The notes: a model not told the origin generated them from the letters alone. DNA of 64,000 nucleotides from Rhodobacter capsulatus (GCF_003254295.1 NZ_QKZO01000010.1:78701-142700), one strand, 5' to 3'; shown: positions 15,469 to 25,054, counted from the stretch's first letter. Translations and numbers: made by a program.

Positions 15469-16216
15469 CGCCGTGGGGCAGGAACCGCTGCTGGGCGCCC
15501 TCATCCATGCCGGGCTTTTGCACCATGCGACGATGGAAAAGGCGCTGGCCTATCGCTTTTCGCTCAAACTCGCCTCGGGCGAGATGAGCGAGCAATTGCT
15601 GCGCGAGATCGCGGATGACGCCTATGGGTCGGACCCCGATCTGGGGGCGGCGGCGCGGGCGGATCTGGTGGCGGTGCATGACCGCGACCCGGCCTGCCAC
15701 CGGTTCTTGCAGCCGATCCTGTTCTTCAAGGGCTATCAGGCGCTGCAAAGCTATCGCATCGCGCATTGGCTGTGGCGGCAGGGGCGCAAGGACATGGCCT
15801 ATTTCGTGCAGATGCGCACCTCGGAGGCCTTTGGCGTCGATATCCACCCGGCCGCGCGGATCGGGCGCGGCGTGATGATCGATCACGCCCATTCGATCGT
15901 GATCGGCGAGACGGCGGTGGTGGGCGACAATGTCTCGATGCTGCATTCGGTGACGCTGGGCGGCACCGGCAAGGAAGAGCAGGACCGCCATCCGAAGATC
16001 GGCAATGGTGTGCTGATCGGGGCGGGGGCGAAGGTGCTGGGCAATATCCATGTCGGCGACAATTCGCGGATTGCGGCGGGGTCCGTGGTGCTGGCCGATG
16101 TGCCGCGCTGCAAGACCGTGGCCGGGGTGCCCGCGAAGATCGTCGGCGAGGCGGGCTGTGCGCAGCCCTCGGTCAACATGGACCAGCAATTGCGCGGTTG
16201 CGACTGCGAGGGCTGA
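15398..16216 (+). CDS. cysE: Serine O-acetyltransferase
   Basis: A 272-residue CysE, transferring acetyl from acetyl-CoA to serine for cysteine synthesis in the cytoplasm. The N-terminal helical domain (about 1-140) is followed by a left-handed hexapeptide beta-helix with GVDIHPAARIGRGVMIDH, GETAVVGDNVSMLHSVTLGGT and GAGAKVLGNIHVGDNSRIAAGSVV. The C-terminus QLRGCDCEG carries the tail that binds the O-acetylserine sulfhydrylase in related enzymes, although the terminal Ile is replaced by Gly. AAGGAGAGA precedes the ATG. It is the classic downstream flank of RcGTA; its start lies inside the preceding small gene. Confidence 0.95.
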   Translation: MSKIRAKVAAIDPVWMRICEEAHDAVGQEPLLGALIHAGLLHHATMEKALAYRFSLKLASGEMSEQLLREIADDAYGSDPDLGAAARADLVAVHDRDPACHRFLQPILFFKGYQALQSYRIAHWLWRQGRKDMAYFVQMRTSEAFGVDIHPAARIGRGVMIDHAHSIVIGETAVVGDNVSMLHSVTLGGTGKEEQDRHPKIGNGVLIGAGAKVLGNIHVGDNSRIAAGSVVLADVPRCKTVAGVPAKIVGEAGCAQPSVNMDQQLRGCDCEG

Positions 16217-16223
16217 ACCGGGC

Positions 16224-16883
16224 ATGGCGGGGCTGACGCGGATCAAGGCGCTGCCCTACCGGATCGTCACCAAGCTTGCGGGCGACGCGATTTCGCTGTT
16301 CGCCCGCCTCCTGACCGCGCCCCGCGCGATCTGGGCGGGATCGGAGCCGCGGCATGGGCCGCGGGTCTATTATTCGAACCATACCTCGAACGCGGATTTC
16401 GTGCTGATCTGGACGGTGCTGCCGCCGGTTTTGCGCAGCCGCACCCGGCCGGTGGCGGCGCTGGATTACTGGCTCGCCTCGCCGCTGCGCGCCTTTGCGG
16501 GCCGTGACGTGTTTCGCGCCGTGCTGATCGACCGCCGTCCCGAGGCGCGGACCGAAGATCCGGTGACGCAGATGACCACGGCGCTGGATGCGGGATCGGC
16601 CCTGATCCTGTTTCCCGAGGGGCGACGCAATACCTCGGACGCGCCGCTTTTGCCGTTCAAATCCGGGCTCTTTCATCTGGCGCGGCAACGTCCGGCGGTG
16701 GATCTGATCCCGGTCTGGATCTCGAACCTGAACCACGTCATGCCGCGCGGCAAGGTGATCCCGGTGCCGCTGATCTGCACCGTCACTTTCGGCGCGCCGA
16801 TCCGCATCGCGCCCGATGAGCCGAAAGAGCGTTTCCTGACCCGCGCGGCGGCGGCGCTGGCGGAACTGGGGGCGGCACGATGA
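16224..16883 (+). CDS. plsC: 1-acyl-sn-glycerol-3-phosphate acyltransferase
   Basis: A 219-residue PlsC-type acyltransferase, making phosphatidic acid from lysophosphatidic acid at the inner membrane. It has motif I as NHTSNADF (NHX4D) and motif III as FPEGRRN, with an N-terminal amphipathic segment. ATG 16224 lies 8 bases after the cysE stop; the frame is open upstream inside cysE but that is a shadow. It overlaps the next gene, a CDP-diglyceride synthase, by 4 bases. The two enzymes therefore catalyse consecutive steps in phospholipid synthesis from one operon. The protein is shorter than classical PlsC (about 245) and resembles the YnbB-linked type. Confidence 0.85.
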   Translation: MAGLTRIKALPYRIVTKLAGDAISLFARLLTAPRAIWAGSEPRHGPRVYYSNHTSNADFVLIWTVLPPVLRSRTRPVAALDYWLASPLRAFAGRDVFRAVLIDRRPEARTEDPVTQMTTALDAGSALILFPEGRRNTSDAPLLPFKSGLFHLARQRPAVDLIPVWISNLNHVMPRGKVIPVPLICTVTFGAPIRIAPDEPKERFLTRAAAALAELGAAR

Positions 16884-17818
16884 CCGGGCTTGGGACGGCG
16901 CTGGTCGGCCTTGGCGCGATCCTGGTGCTGGCGGCGATCTTCGGTCAGCTGCTGCGCGAGGCGATCGCGCCCGATGGCTCGCATCCGCTGATCGAGACGA
17001 TGAATGCCCGCATCGCCGCCTGGTGGGCCTTTGCCGTGCTGATGGCCCTGGCGCTGCTGGCGGGCAAGGCGGGGGTGATCGGGTTGTTCCTGCTGGTGTC
17101 GTTTTCCGCGCTTCGGGAATTTCTGACATTGACGACAAAGAGCATCGCCGATCACTGGACTTTGGCGGCAAGTTTCTTTTTTGTCCTGCCGCTACAGTAT
17201 CTGTTCCTCGCCGCCGAGTGGCAAAGCCTGATGGCGTTGTTCGTTCCGGTGCATGTCTTCCTGCTTTTGCCGGTGATTTCCGCGCTGCAGGGGCGGCCCG
17301 AGCAGTTCCTGGCCCGGGTGGCCGAAACGCAATGGGCGGTGATGATCTGCATCTATTGCGTCAGCCATGTTCCGGCGCTGCTCTGGCTGCCGATCCCGGG
17401 TTTCGAGGGGCGCAATCTGCTGTTGATCGCCTTTCTTGTCCTGGTGGTGCAGACTTCGGACATCGCGCAGTTTGCCATCAGCCGCGGGATCGGACGGCGG
17501 CTCATTGCCCCGGCTCTGTCTGCCTCGAAGACCTGGGAGGGGACGGCGGGCGGCATTCTGATGGCGGTTCTGGTCGGGGGGGCGCTGTCCTGGCTGACGC
17601 CCTTTTCCCCGTTGCAAGCGATGGGGATGAGTCTTGCCCTCGCGCTGATGGGTTTCTTTGGCGATCTGGTGATGACGGCGATCAAGCGCGACAAGGGCGT
17701 GCGCGACTGGGGCCATCTGATCGCACCGCATGGCGGGTTTCTGGACCGGCTCGACAGCGTGATCTTTGCCGCGCCGATCTTTTATCAGCTGACCCGGGTC
17801 TTCTGGGCCAACCCCTGA
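16880..17818 (+). CDS. cdsA: Phosphatidate cytidylyltransferase
   Basis: A 312-residue polytopic membrane protein with about eight hydrophobic segments. The CDP-diglyceride synthase signature is spread over SASKTWEGTAGG (about 214-225) and the C-terminal DLVMTAIKRDKGVRDWGHLIAPHGGFLDRLDS, which holds the metal-binding Asp residues. It converts phosphatidic acid and CTP to CDP-diacylglycerol. It overlaps plsC by 4 bases, supporting coupled expression. It looks like the YnbB-type paralogue, so another housekeeping cdsA may exist elsewhere. It converges on the pyruvate dehydrogenase operon. Confidence 0.88.
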   Translation: MTGLGTALVGLGAILVLAAIFGQLLREAIAPDGSHPLIETMNARIAAWWAFAVLMALALLAGKAGVIGLFLLVSFSALREFLTLTTKSIADHWTLAASFFFVLPLQYLFLAAEWQSLMALFVPVHVFLLLPVISALQGRPEQFLARVAETQWAVMICIYCVSHVPALLWLPIPGFEGRNLLLIAFLVLVVQTSDIAQFAISRGIGRRLIAPALSASKTWEGTAGGILMAVLVGGALSWLTPFSPLQAMGMSLALALMGFFGDLVMTAIKRDKGVRDWGHLIAPHGGFLDRLDSVIFAAPIFYQLTRVFWANP

Positions 17819-17871
17819 AACGGAAAAGCGGCAGGGTTTTCCCCGCCGCCGTTTCGCAGATTTCGGAAACC

Positions 17872-19131
17872 TCAGGCCAGCATCGCCATCGGGTTTTCCA
17901 GATTGGACACGATCGCGGCCAGAAGCTCCGCCCCCAGCGCGCCATCGATCACCCGGTGATCGACCGAGAGCGTCAGCGTCATCATCGTCGCCACTTCGAT
18001 CGTGCCCGAAGCGCTCACCACGGGTTTCTTCACCCCCGTGCCCACGGCCAGAATCGCGCCATGCGGCGGGTTGATCACCGCGTCGAAGCTTTCGATCCCC
18101 ATCATCCCCAGGTTCGAGATCGCGAAGGATCCGCCCTGATATTCCTGCGGCGCCAGTTTCCGGTCCCGCGCGCGTTTCGCCAGATCCTTCATCTGCGCCG
18201 AAAGCTGGCTGAGCGATTTCGTGTCGGCATCCTGCAGCACGGGAGTAAACAGCCCGCCCTCGATCGCCACGGCCACGGCGACATCCGAGGCCTGCATCTG
18301 CAGCACCCGATCCCCCGCCCAGACCGCATTCGCCGCCGGAACCGCCTGCAGCGCCAGGGCACAGGCCTTGATGATGAAATCATTGACCGAAAGCTTGACG
18401 CCGCGCGCCGAGAGCTGCCGGTTCAGCTCCTCGCGGAAACTCAGCAGCGCATCCAGACGCACCTCGCGGCGCAGATAGAAATGCGGGATCGTCTGCTTCG
18501 CCTCGGTCAGCCGTGCCGCAATCACCCGGCGCATGCCGTCCAGCGGGATCTCGGTATAGGCGCGGCCCTCGTAAAGCTTCGCGACCGTTGCCGCCGAGAC
18601 CGGCGCGGGGGCAGGGGGCGCAGCTGCGACCGCAGCCGCAATCGGCGCCGCAGGCCTCGCCACTGTGCCTTCGACATCGGCCTTGACGATCCGCCCATGC
18701 GGGCCCGAGCCCGAGAGCGTTGCCAGATCCAGCCCCTTCTCCGCCGCGATCCGCCGCGCGAGCGGCGAGGCGAAGATCCGCCCCCCCGCCGCTTTCGGCG
18801 CGACCGGCGCCGCAGGCGCGGCCACCACAGGCGCCGCAACCGGGGCAGGGGCCGCGGCTTTCGGCGCGGGCGCAACCTCGGCGCTGCCGCCCTCTTCGAT
18901 CAGCACGGCGATGGCGGCATTCACCTTCACCCCCGAAGTGCCTTCGGCGACCAGAAGCTTGCCGATCACGCCTTCATCGACCGCCTCGAATTCCATCACC
19001 GCCTTGTCGGTCTCGATCTCGGCGATGATCTGGCCCGATTTGACCGCATCGCCCTCCTTGACCAGCCATTTCGCCAGCGTTCCCTCCTCCATCGTGGGGG
19101 ACAAAGCGGGCATCAGGATTTCCACAGCCAT
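17872..19131 (-). CDS. pdhC: Pyruvate dehydrogenase E2, dihydrolipoamide acetyltransferase
   Basis: A 419-residue E2 core subunit. The N-terminal lipoyl domain carries the lipoylated Lys in ETDKA (K43). An Ala/Pro-rich linker follows, then the peripheral subunit-binding domain ([16 protein letters not shown] and [10 protein letters not shown], about 120-160). The catalytic acyltransferase domain ends with [14 protein letters not shown], the HxxxDG active site. It transfers the acetyl group to CoA. Last gene of pdhA-pdhB-pdhC, 7 bases after pdhB. The E3 gene is not in the window. Confidence 0.95.
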   Translation of the reverse strand: MAVEILMPALSPTMEEGTLAKWLVKEGDAVKSGQIIAEIETDKAVMEFEAVDEGVIGKLLVAEGTSGVKVNAAIAVLIEEGGSAEVAPAPKAAAPAPVAAPVVAAPAAPVAPKAAGGRIFASPLARRIAAEKGLDLATLSGSGPHGRIVKADVEGTVARPAAPIAAAVAAAPPAPAPVSAATVAKLYEGRAYTEIPLDGMRRVIAARLTEAKQTIPHFYLRREVRLDALLSFREELNRQLSARGVKLSVNDFIIKACALALQAVPAANAVWAGDRVLQMQASDVAVAVAIEGGLFTPVLQDADTKSLSQLSAQMKDLAKRARDRKLAPQEYQGGSFAISNLGMMGIESFDAVINPPHGAILAVGTGVKKPVVSASGTIEVATMMTLTLSVDHRVIDGALGAELLAAIVSNLENPMAMLA

Positions 19132-19138
19132 CTTTCCC

Positions 19139-20488
19139 TCACCGATAGCAGACGCGTTTGACCGCCGCGACGACCTCGTCCGAGGTCACCAGCGCCAGTT
19201 TCTCAAGGTTCGCCGCATAGGGCATCGGCACGTCCTTGCCCGTGCAGTTGATCACTGGCGCATCGAGATAATCGAAGGCGCGCTCCATGATCGTGGCACT
19301 CAGATGGTTGCCGATCGAGCCCACCGGCCAGCCTTCCTCGACCGTGACGCAGCGGTTCGTCTTCATCACCGAGGCCAGAACCGTGTCGTAATCGAGCGGG
19401 CGCAAAGTGCGCAGGTCGATCACCTCGGCACTGATCCCCTCGGCCGCCAGCTTGTCGGCGGCCTCAAGCGCATGCACCATGCCGATGCCGAAACTGACCA
19501 GCGTGACATCCGTGCCCTCGCGCCAGATCCGCGCCTTGCCGAAGGGCACGGTGAAATCCTCCAGCACCGGCACCTCGAAAGACCGCCCGTAAAGGATCTC
19601 GTTTTCCAGGAAAATCACCGGGTTCGGATCGCGGATCGCGGATTTCAAAAGGCCCTTCGCATCGGCCGCAGAATAGGGCATCACCACTTTCAGCCCCGGG
19701 ATCTGTGCATACCAGGCGGCATAATCCTGGCTGTGCTGCGCCGCGACGCGCGCTGCCGCCCCGTTCGCGCCGCGGAACACGATCGGACAACCCAGTTGAC
19801 CGCCGGACATATAAAGCGTCTTCGCCGCCGAGTTGATGATCTGGTCGATCGCCTGCATGGCGAAGTTGAAGGTCATGAATTCGACGATCGGCTTCAGCCC
19901 GCCAAAGGCGGCGCCGACCGCGATGCCGGTGAAGCCATGTTCGGTGATCGGCGTGTCGATCACGCGCTGCGCGCCGAATTCATCCAGCAGCCCTTGAGAC
20001 ACCTTGTAAGCGCCCTGATACTCGCCGACTTCCTCGCCCATCAGGAAGACGCTCTGATCGGCCCGCATCTCCTCGGCCATCGCCTCGCGAAGCGCCTCGC
20101 GCACCGACATCGTCTTCATCGCCGTGCCTTCCGGCCAATCGGCCGAGGCTTTCGACACCACCGGCGCCGCCGCGACGGGGGCCGCCGCCACCGGGGCAGG
20201 GGCCGCAACAACCGGCGCGGGCTTGGGCGCGGGCGCCGTCTCGACACCTTCCCCGGCCATCCGCAGGATCGGCGCGTTCACCTTCACCCCCGAAGTGCCC
20301 TCGGCCACCAGCAGCTCAACCACCGTGCCCTCGTCCACCGCTTCGAATTCCATCGTCGCCTTGTCGGTCTCGATCTCGGCGAGGATCTGGCCCGATTTGA
20401 CCACATCCCCCGCCTGCACCAGCCATTTCGCCAGCCGACCCTCCTCCATCGTCGGAGACAGCGCGGGCATCAACACGTCAATTGCCAT
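19139..20488 (-). CDS. pdhB: Pyruvate dehydrogenase E1 beta subunit with its own lipoyl domain
   Basis: A 449-residue E1 beta. Unlike most E1 beta proteins (about 330 residues), it begins with a full lipoyl domain (lipoyl Lys in ETDKA, K43) and an Ala/Pro linker, then the transketolase-like domain ([50 protein letters not shown]) and the C-terminal domain ([17 protein letters not shown]). Lipoyl-E1 beta fusions are known in alphaproteobacteria. With E1 alpha it decarboxylates pyruvate on thiamine diphosphate. It lies between pdhA (12-base gap) and pdhC. Confidence 0.95.
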   Translation of the reverse strand: MAIDVLMPALSPTMEEGRLAKWLVQAGDVVKSGQILAEIETDKATMEFEAVDEGTVVELLVAEGTSGVKVNAPILRMAGEGVETAPAPKPAPVVAAPAPVAAAPVAAAPVVSKASADWPEGTAMKTMSVREALREAMAEEMRADQSVFLMGEEVGEYQGAYKVSQGLLDEFGAQRVIDTPITEHGFTGIAVGAAFGGLKPIVEFMTFNFAMQAIDQIINSAAKTLYMSGGQLGCPIVFRGANGAAARVAAQHSQDYAAWYAQIPGLKVVMPYSAADAKGLLKSAIRDPNPVIFLENEILYGRSFEVPVLEDFTVPFGKARIWREGTDVTLVSFGIGMVHALEAADKLAAEGISAEVIDLRTLRPLDYDTVLASVMKTNRCVTVEEGWPVGSIGNHLSATIMERAFDYLDAPVINCTGKDVPMPYAANLEKLALVTSDEVVAAVKRVCYR

Positions 20489-20500
20489 CGTTCTCTCTCC

Positions 20501-21505
20501 TCAGGCGTAAATGTCGGTCCAAAGCTCGGTCAACGCGGGCTCCGGGCTTTCCTTGGCAAATTCCGCCGCCTCGTTCACGATCGCCTTGATCTCGCGGTCG
20601 ATGGCCTTGAGGTCCTCATCCGTCGCCTGACCCGAGGAAATCAGCAATTCCCGCACGTTTTCAATCGCATCGCGTTCATCGCGCATCTTCTGCACTTCCT
20701 CGCGGGTGCGGTATTTCGCCGGGTCCGACATCGAATGGCCGCGGTAGCGATAGGTTTTCACCTCAAGAATGAACGGCCCCTGACCGGCGCGGCAATGCGC
20801 GACGGCCTTTTCCGAGGCCGCCTTCACAGCGAGCACATCCATGCCATCGACGATCTCGCCCGGAATGCCGAAAGCCTCGCCGCGCATGTAGATATCGGGC
20901 GTCGAGGTCGAGCGTTTCTGCGCCGTCCCCATCGCATATTGGTTGTTTTCGATCACGAAAATCACCGGCAGCTTCCAAAGCGCCGCCATGTTGAAGGTTT
21001 CGTAGACCTGGCCCTGGTTCGCCGCGCCGTCGCCGAAATAGGCGAAGGTCACATTGTCATTGCCCAGATATTTGTCGGCGAAGGCCAGCCCCGCCCCCAG
21101 CGGCACCTGCGCGCCGACGATGCCATGCCCGCCATAGAAGTGCTTTTCCTTGGAAAACATGTGCATCGAGCCGCCCTTGCCCTTGGACAAGCCGCCCTCG
21201 CGCCCGGTGAGTTCCGCCATCACGCCCTTGGGGTCCATGCCGCAAGCCAGCATGTGGCCGTGATCGCGGTACGAGGTGATGCGCTTGTCGCCCGGCTTCG
21301 TCGCGGCCTCGAGCCCCACGACCACCGCTTCCTGCCCGATATACAGATGGCAGAAGCCGCCGATCAGGCCCATGCCGTAAAGCTGGCCCGCCTTTTCCTC
21401 GAACCGGCGGATCATCAGCATGTCGCGGTAATATGTGAGCAATTCTTCCTTCGAGACATTGGGGCGCGCTTGCGCCGCGGTCTCGGGGGTCTTGCGTGTC
21501 GCCAT
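20501..21505 (-). CDS. pdhA: Pyruvate dehydrogenase E1 alpha subunit
   Basis: A 334-residue E1 alpha, first gene of the operon. I place the start at 21505 because GGAGGCT lies 5 bases upstream on the minus strand; the frame extends to 21589 but without a ribosome-binding site. The thiamine diphosphate motif is complete: GDGAANQGQ through VIFVIENNQYAMGT. The phosphorylation-loop-like region YRYRGHSMSDPAKYR is also present. It catalyses decarboxylation of pyruvate together with PdhB. The promoter should lie between 21506 and 21590, downstream of the ftsB terminator. Confidence 0.95.
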   Translation of the reverse strand: MATRKTPETAAQARPNVSKEELLTYYRDMLMIRRFEEKAGQLYGMGLIGGFCHLYIGQEAVVVGLEAATKPGDKRITSYRDHGHMLACGMDPKGVMAELTGREGGLSKGKGGSMHMFSKEKHFYGGHGIVGAQVPLGAGLAFADKYLGNDNVTFAYFGDGAANQGQVYETFNMAALWKLPVIFVIENNQYAMGTAQKRSTSTPDIYMRGEAFGIPGEIVDGMDVLAVKAASEKAVAHCRAGQGPFILEVKTYRYRGHSMSDPAKYRTREEVQKMRDERDAIENVRELLISSGQATDEDLKAIDREIKAIVNEAAEFAKESPEPALTELWTDIYA

Positions 21506-21585
21506 CGGACAGCCTCCCAGGTCGTGATAGTTCAACGTTAAACCATTCCCTACAGCATGCGACGAAAAGATGCAATCGCGCGCAA

Positions 21586-21616
21586 GCAAAACGCCCGCAC
21601 GAAGCCGTGCGGGCGC
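21586..21616 (-). terminator. Intrinsic terminator of ftsB
   Basis: On the minus strand CGCCCGCAC and GTGCGGGCG (21592-21600 and 21607-21615) pair perfectly over six bases and are followed by GTTTTG. It separates ftsB from pdhA. Confidence 0.78.
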
Positions 21617-21637
21617 GAAAACAGGCTTTAAGATCGC

Positions 21638-21937
21638 TTAACGGATCACGATTTCATCGCCGCGCAGCGTGCCCAGCACCTCGCGCGCGCGTTCATCCAG
21701 CAGATCCAGGTCCAGATAATCATCCGAGAGCCGCCGCGTCAGATTCGCCATCCGCGCCTTTTCGGCCTCCAGCTTGTCGCGTTCGACCGTCAGCTTCTCG
21801 ATCTCGGCATCGACCTGCACGCGGTGAAAGATGCCGTTCGGCCCCTGCATCGCGGCAAAGGCGAAGTTCAGCCCCAGCACGGTGGCGGCGGAATAGAAGA
21901 CGAAGGGAACGACCCGCGGGCCTTTCGGAAAATTCAT
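21638..21937 (-). CDS. ftsB: Septum formation initiator FtsB/DivIC family protein
   Basis: A 99-residue bitopic membrane protein. A short basic N-terminus is followed by a membrane helix (VVPFVFYSAATVLGLNFAFAA) and a periplasmic coiled coil (VQVDAEIEKLTVERDKLEAEKARMANL), the FtsB/DivIC layout, and the C-terminus has LDLLDERAREVLG. The family links FtsL and FtsQ in the division complex. ATG 21937 precedes the membrane helix directly; the open frame further upstream crosses the fba terminator and is not used. Lying between fba and pdhA matches the order in many Rhodobacterales. Confidence 0.88.
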   Translation of the reverse strand: MNFPKGPRVVPFVFYSAATVLGLNFAFAAMQGPNGIFHRVQVDAEIEKLTVERDKLEAEKARMANLTRRLSDDYLDLDLLDERAREVLGTLRGDEIVIR

Positions 21938-22013
21938 GCTCTGCCTTTCCTGCCGCCTCTGCCGGACGTTTCGGCAACCATGCCACAAAGGCCGCGGCGT
22001 GAAAAGGGGCGCA

Positions 22014-22040
22014 AGCAAACGGGCCCCCGATGGGGGCCCG
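22014..22040 (-). terminator. Intrinsic terminator of fba
   Basis: GGGCCCCC (22021-22028) pairs with GGGGGCCC (22032-22039) over a 3-base loop. On the minus strand it is followed by GTTTGC. It lies about 50 bases past the fba stop and shortly before ftsB. Confidence 0.7.
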
Positions 22041-22066
22041 CAGATCCTGTCAGCGCAGATCAGCCC

Positions 22067-22096
22067 GCGCCCAATCAACCGGCGCCCAATCAACCG
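22067..22096. repeat. Tandem 15-bp duplication at the fba 3' end
   Basis: Two exact copies of GCGCCCAATCAACCG lie back to back (22067-22081 and 22082-22096). The fba stop codon falls in the second copy, and the first is just outside the gene. It is probably a recent slippage event without effect on the protein. Confidence 0.9.
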
Positions 22097-22974
22097 GCGA
22101 TCGAGGCGCGGTAGATGCTGTCGATCGCTTCGCCCAGCGCCGCGTCGAATTCGGCGTCGGTCATCTGCGCGGTCAGCCCCTCGGTCAGCGCGCGGCTGAA
22201 GGACGCGATCATGCCCTTGTTGCGGGCCAGGATCGCATTCGCGTCATTGCGCGCATAGCCGCCCGAAAGCGCCACGACCTTGATCACATTCGGATGCTCG
22301 ACCAGCGGCAGGTAGAAATTGTCCACCGTCGGCAGGCTCAGCTTCAGCATCACCGGCGAGGACACGGTTTCCAGACCGGCCAAGAGCGCATCGCGCAGCA
22401 GCGCCTCGGCCTCGATCTTGTCGGCGATCGAGATCGTCACCTCGGGTTCCAGGATCGGCACCATGCCCGCGCCCAGAACCTGCTCGCCCACTTCGAACTG
22501 CTGCTTCACCACCGCGGCAATCCCCATCGGATCGGCGGCCGAAATCACCGAACGCTCCTTGGTGCCGAAAATCCCGGCTTCCGCGGCGCGCTCCAGCAGC
22601 GCATCCAGCGTCGGCATGGCTTTCAGCATCTGGCAGCCGTTCTTTTCCTCTTCCAGACCCTTGTCGATCTTCAGGAAGGGCACGACGCCGCGCTTTTCCC
22701 ACAGATAGGTGGCGGTCGGAATGCCGTCGATGTCGCGGTCCATCGTCTGCTCGAACAGGATCGCGCCCACCACCTTGTCGCCGGTAAAGGCGCTCGACTT
22801 GATGATCCGCGCCCGCATCGCATGGATCAGGTCGTACATCTCGGTTTCGTTCGAATAGGCGTCTTCGGTGATGCCATAGAGCCGCAGCGCCTTCGGCGTC
22901 GAGCCGCCCGACTGGTCAAGCGCGGCAATGAAGCCCTCGCCCTTGCGCATGTGTTCCATCATCGTCTTCGCCAT
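22090..22974 (-). CDS. fda: Fructose-bisphosphate aldolase class I
   Basis: A 294-residue class I (Schiff-base) aldolase acting in glycolysis, gluconeogenesis and the Calvin cycle. It starts at MAKTMMEHMRKGEGF and has the conserved ALDQSGGSTPKAL. Further family blocks are DLIHAMRARIIKSSAF, LWEKRGVVPFLKIDKGLEEE (Lys) and MLKLSLPTVDNFY with the Schiff-base region. The start is 22974; the open frame reaches further upstream but only MAKT fits homologues. A single class I enzyme of this type is usual in Rhodobacter. It lies downstream of pgk on the same strand but is separated from it by a terminator. Confidence 0.9.
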   Translation of the reverse strand: MAKTMMEHMRKGEGFIAALDQSGGSTPKALRLYGITEDAYSNETEMYDLIHAMRARIIKSSAFTGDKVVGAILFEQTMDRDIDGIPTATYLWEKRGVVPFLKIDKGLEEEKNGCQMLKAMPTLDALLERAAEAGIFGTKERSVISAADPMGIAAVVKQQFEVGEQVLGAGMVPILEPEVTISIADKIEAEALLRDALLAGLETVSSPVMLKLSLPTVDNFYLPLVEHPNVIKVVALSGGYARNDANAILARNKGMIASFSRALTEGLTAQMTDAEFDAALGEAIDSIYRASIAG

Positions 22975-23094
22975 CTTCGACCCCCGATCCTGGGCCCGGA
23001 CCATCCCGGGCAGCGACTTCTGCAATTGCAGCCCCCGGTTAAACCCTTGTGACACGCGATGCAATTCCGGTTTCGCTAACAGCCGTGGCAGACA

Positions 23095-23124
23095 TGAAAA
23101 AAACGGGGCGCTTCGCAGCGCCCC
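23095..23124 (-). terminator. Intrinsic terminator of pgk
   Basis: GGGGCGCT / AGCGCCCC (23105-23112 and 23117-23124) form a perfect 8-bp stem with a 4-base loop. On the minus strand it is followed by GTTTTTTT, a strong factor-independent terminator 24 bases past the pgk stop. Confidence 0.9.
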
Positions 23125-23147
23125 GCCGGTTCGGCCCGGGGGCCGGA

Positions 23148-24338
23148 TTACTTCGTCAGCGCCGCGACGCCGGGCAGCTCCTTGCCTTCCATCCATTCCA
23201 GGAAAGCCCCGCCCGCGGTCGAGATGTAGCTGAAATCCTCCGCCGCGCCCGCCTTGTTCAGCGCCGCCACGGTGTCACCCCCGCCCGCGACGGACACAAG
23301 CTTGCCCGCCTTGGTCAGATCGGCCGCCTTTTGCGCCGCCGCATTCGTCGCCGCGTCAAAGGGCGCGATTTCAAAGGCGCCCAGCGGCCCGTTCCAGATC
23401 AGCGTCTTGCTGGCCTCGAACACCTTGGCGATTTCCTCGACCGATTTCGGCCCGGCATCGAGGATCATCGCATCGGCCGGGCAATCGGCATTGCCGACGA
23501 CCTCGTTCTCGGCACCCGCCTTGAACTCGCGCGCCACCACCACATCGGCGGGCAGGTGAATGGCACAGCCCGCGGCCTTGGCCTTTTCCAGGATTTCGCG
23601 CGCGGTTTCCGCCATCTCGCGTTCCGCCAGCGACTTGCCGACATCGATGCCCTGCGCGACCAGGAAGGTGTTCGCCATGCCGCCGCCGATCACCAGATGA
23701 TCGACCTTGGTGACAAGGTTGCCCAAAAGGTCAAGCTTGGTCGAGACCTTGGCGCCGCCCACCACCGCCGTCACCGGCCGCACCGGATTGCCCAAAGCCG
23801 CTTCCAGCGCCTTCAGCTCCGCCGCCATCAGCCGCCCGGCGGCCGAGGGCAGGATATGCGCCACACCCTCGGTCGAGCTATGTGCCCTGTGCGCCGCCGA
23901 GAAGGCGTCGTTCACATAGACCTCGCCCAGCGCGGCCATCGCGGCGCTCAGCTCGGGGTCGTTCTTTTCCTCACCGGCATGGAAGCGGGTGTTTTCAAGC
24001 AGCAGCACCTCGCCCGCGGCCAGCGCCGCAACGGCGGTCTTCGCCGGGGCGCCGATGCAATCCTCGGCGAATTTCACCGGCACGCCCAGCACTTTGGCCA
24101 GTTCCGGCACGAGCGGGCGCAGGCTCATTTCCGGCACGGGCTTGCCCTTCGGGCGGCCGAAATGCGCCAGCAGCACCGGCTTGCCCCCCTTGGCAAGGAT
24201 GTCCTTGACCGTGGGCGCGATCTTCTCGATCCGCGTCGCATCGGTCACCACGCCGTTTTCCACCGGCACGTTGATGTCGACGCGCACGAGCACCACCTTG
24301 CCCGCAAGATCCATCTCGTCGAGCGTTTTCCAAGCCAT
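23148..24338 (-). CDS. pgk: Phosphoglycerate kinase
   Basis: A 396-residue Pgk, making ATP from 1,3-bisphosphoglycerate (or the reverse in the Calvin cycle). [14 protein letters not shown] (N-terminal substrate site) is present, as is [10 protein letters not shown]. The nucleotide-binding side shows [40 protein letters not shown] and a C-terminal [14 protein letters not shown] 24338 has GGAGAACGG upstream on the minus strand. It is divergent from the first cyclophilin gene, with a 209-base shared upstream region (24339-24547) in which I see no clear operator. Confidence 0.96.
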   Translation of the reverse strand: MAWKTLDEMDLAGKVVLVRVDINVPVENGVVTDATRIEKIAPTVKDILAKGGKPVLLAHFGRPKGKPVPEMSLRPLVPELAKVLGVPVKFAEDCIGAPAKTAVAALAAGEVLLLENTRFHAGEEKNDPELSAAMAALGEVYVNDAFSAAHRAHSSTEGVAHILPSAAGRLMAAELKALEAALGNPVRPVTAVVGGAKVSTKLDLLGNLVTKVDHLVIGGGMANTFLVAQGIDVGKSLAEREMAETAREILEKAKAAGCAIHLPADVVVAREFKAGAENEVVGNADCPADAMILDAGPKSVEEIAKVFEASKTLIWNGPLGAFEIAPFDAATNAAAQKAADLTKAGKLVSVAGGGDTVAALNKAGAAEDFSYISTAGGAFLEWMEGKELPGVAALTK

Positions 24339-24547
24339 GTCCGTTCTCCAGTTGTGGGTCGCAAGGCGGGGGCCGTCCACCTGCGGCTCGCGCAAAATTG
24401 CCCGGATGTGACGGGGTCGTCAACGCCTTGCGGTCCCGCGGGCGGCGAAAACCCGCCCGGCTGCGACGAAATTCCCGCGTCGCTTTGCCCTTTTCACCGC
24501 CGCCCGCAGCCCCTAAGTTGCGCCCAGACCAAATTCAGGAGAGCCCC

Positions 24548-25054
24548 ATGGCCGAGATCAAGGATCCCGAAAACACCATCATCATCACCCTCAAGGACGG
24601 GCCGGTGGTGATCGAGCTTCTGACCGATGTGGCGCCGCTGCACTGCGAACGGATGAAGCAGCTCGCCCGCGACGGCGCCTATGACAACGTCGCCTTCCAC
24701 CGCGTGATCGAGGGCTTCATGGCGCAGACGGGCGATGTCGAAAACGCCAATATGGAAAAGGATTACAACCCCCGTCGCGCTGGCACGGGCGGGTCGCAAT
24801 ATCCCGATCTGAAAGCGGAATTTTCGAAAGTGCCGCATGCCCGCGGTTCGCTTGGCGCGGCGCGGTCGCAAAACCCGAACTCGGCCAACAGCCAGTTCTT
24901 CATCAACTTCGCCGACAATTCCTTCCTGAACGGCCAATACACCGTTTACGGCCAGGTGATCTCGGGGATGGAATTCGTCGACAAGATCGCCCGTGGCGAG
25001 CCCCCGGCTTCCCCTGACCGGATGATCACCGTGCGGGTGGCGGCCGATGCGTAA
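24548..25054 (+). CDS. ppiB: Cytoplasmic peptidyl-prolyl cis-trans isomerase (cyclophilin)
   Basis: A 168-residue cyclophilin without a signal peptide. Family motifs run in order: NVAFHRVIEGFMAQTGD (catalytic Arg in FHRV), then GSLGAARSQNPNSANSQFFINF and FLNGQYTVYGQVISGMEFVD. It speeds proline isomerisation during folding in the cytoplasm. ATG 24548 is preceded by AGGAGAGCC. The 3' end overlaps the next cyclophilin gene by 8 bases, so both are made from one transcript. The Trp of the human cyclosporin site is absent, as in many bacterial forms. Confidence 0.93.
   Translation: MAEIKDPENTIIITLKDGPVVIELLTDVAPLHCERMKQLARDGAYDNVAFHRVIEGFMAQTGDVENANMEKDYNPRRAGTGGSQYPDLKAEFSKVPHARGSLGAARSQNPNSANSQFFINFADNSFLNGQYTVYGQVISGMEFVDKIARGEPPASPDRMITVRVAADA

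Noticed and set aside
11548..15504. A 1318-codon open frame on the minus strand
   Set aside because: It is exactly antisense to g15, rich in Arg, His, Pro and Gln, lacks any family signature and arises from the high GC third positions of g15.
17023..21541. Two very long plus-strand frames antisense to the pyruvate dehydrogenase operon
   Set aside because: The minus-strand frames encode complete PdhA, PdhB and PdhC with all motifs. The plus frames are His/Arg-rich shadows.
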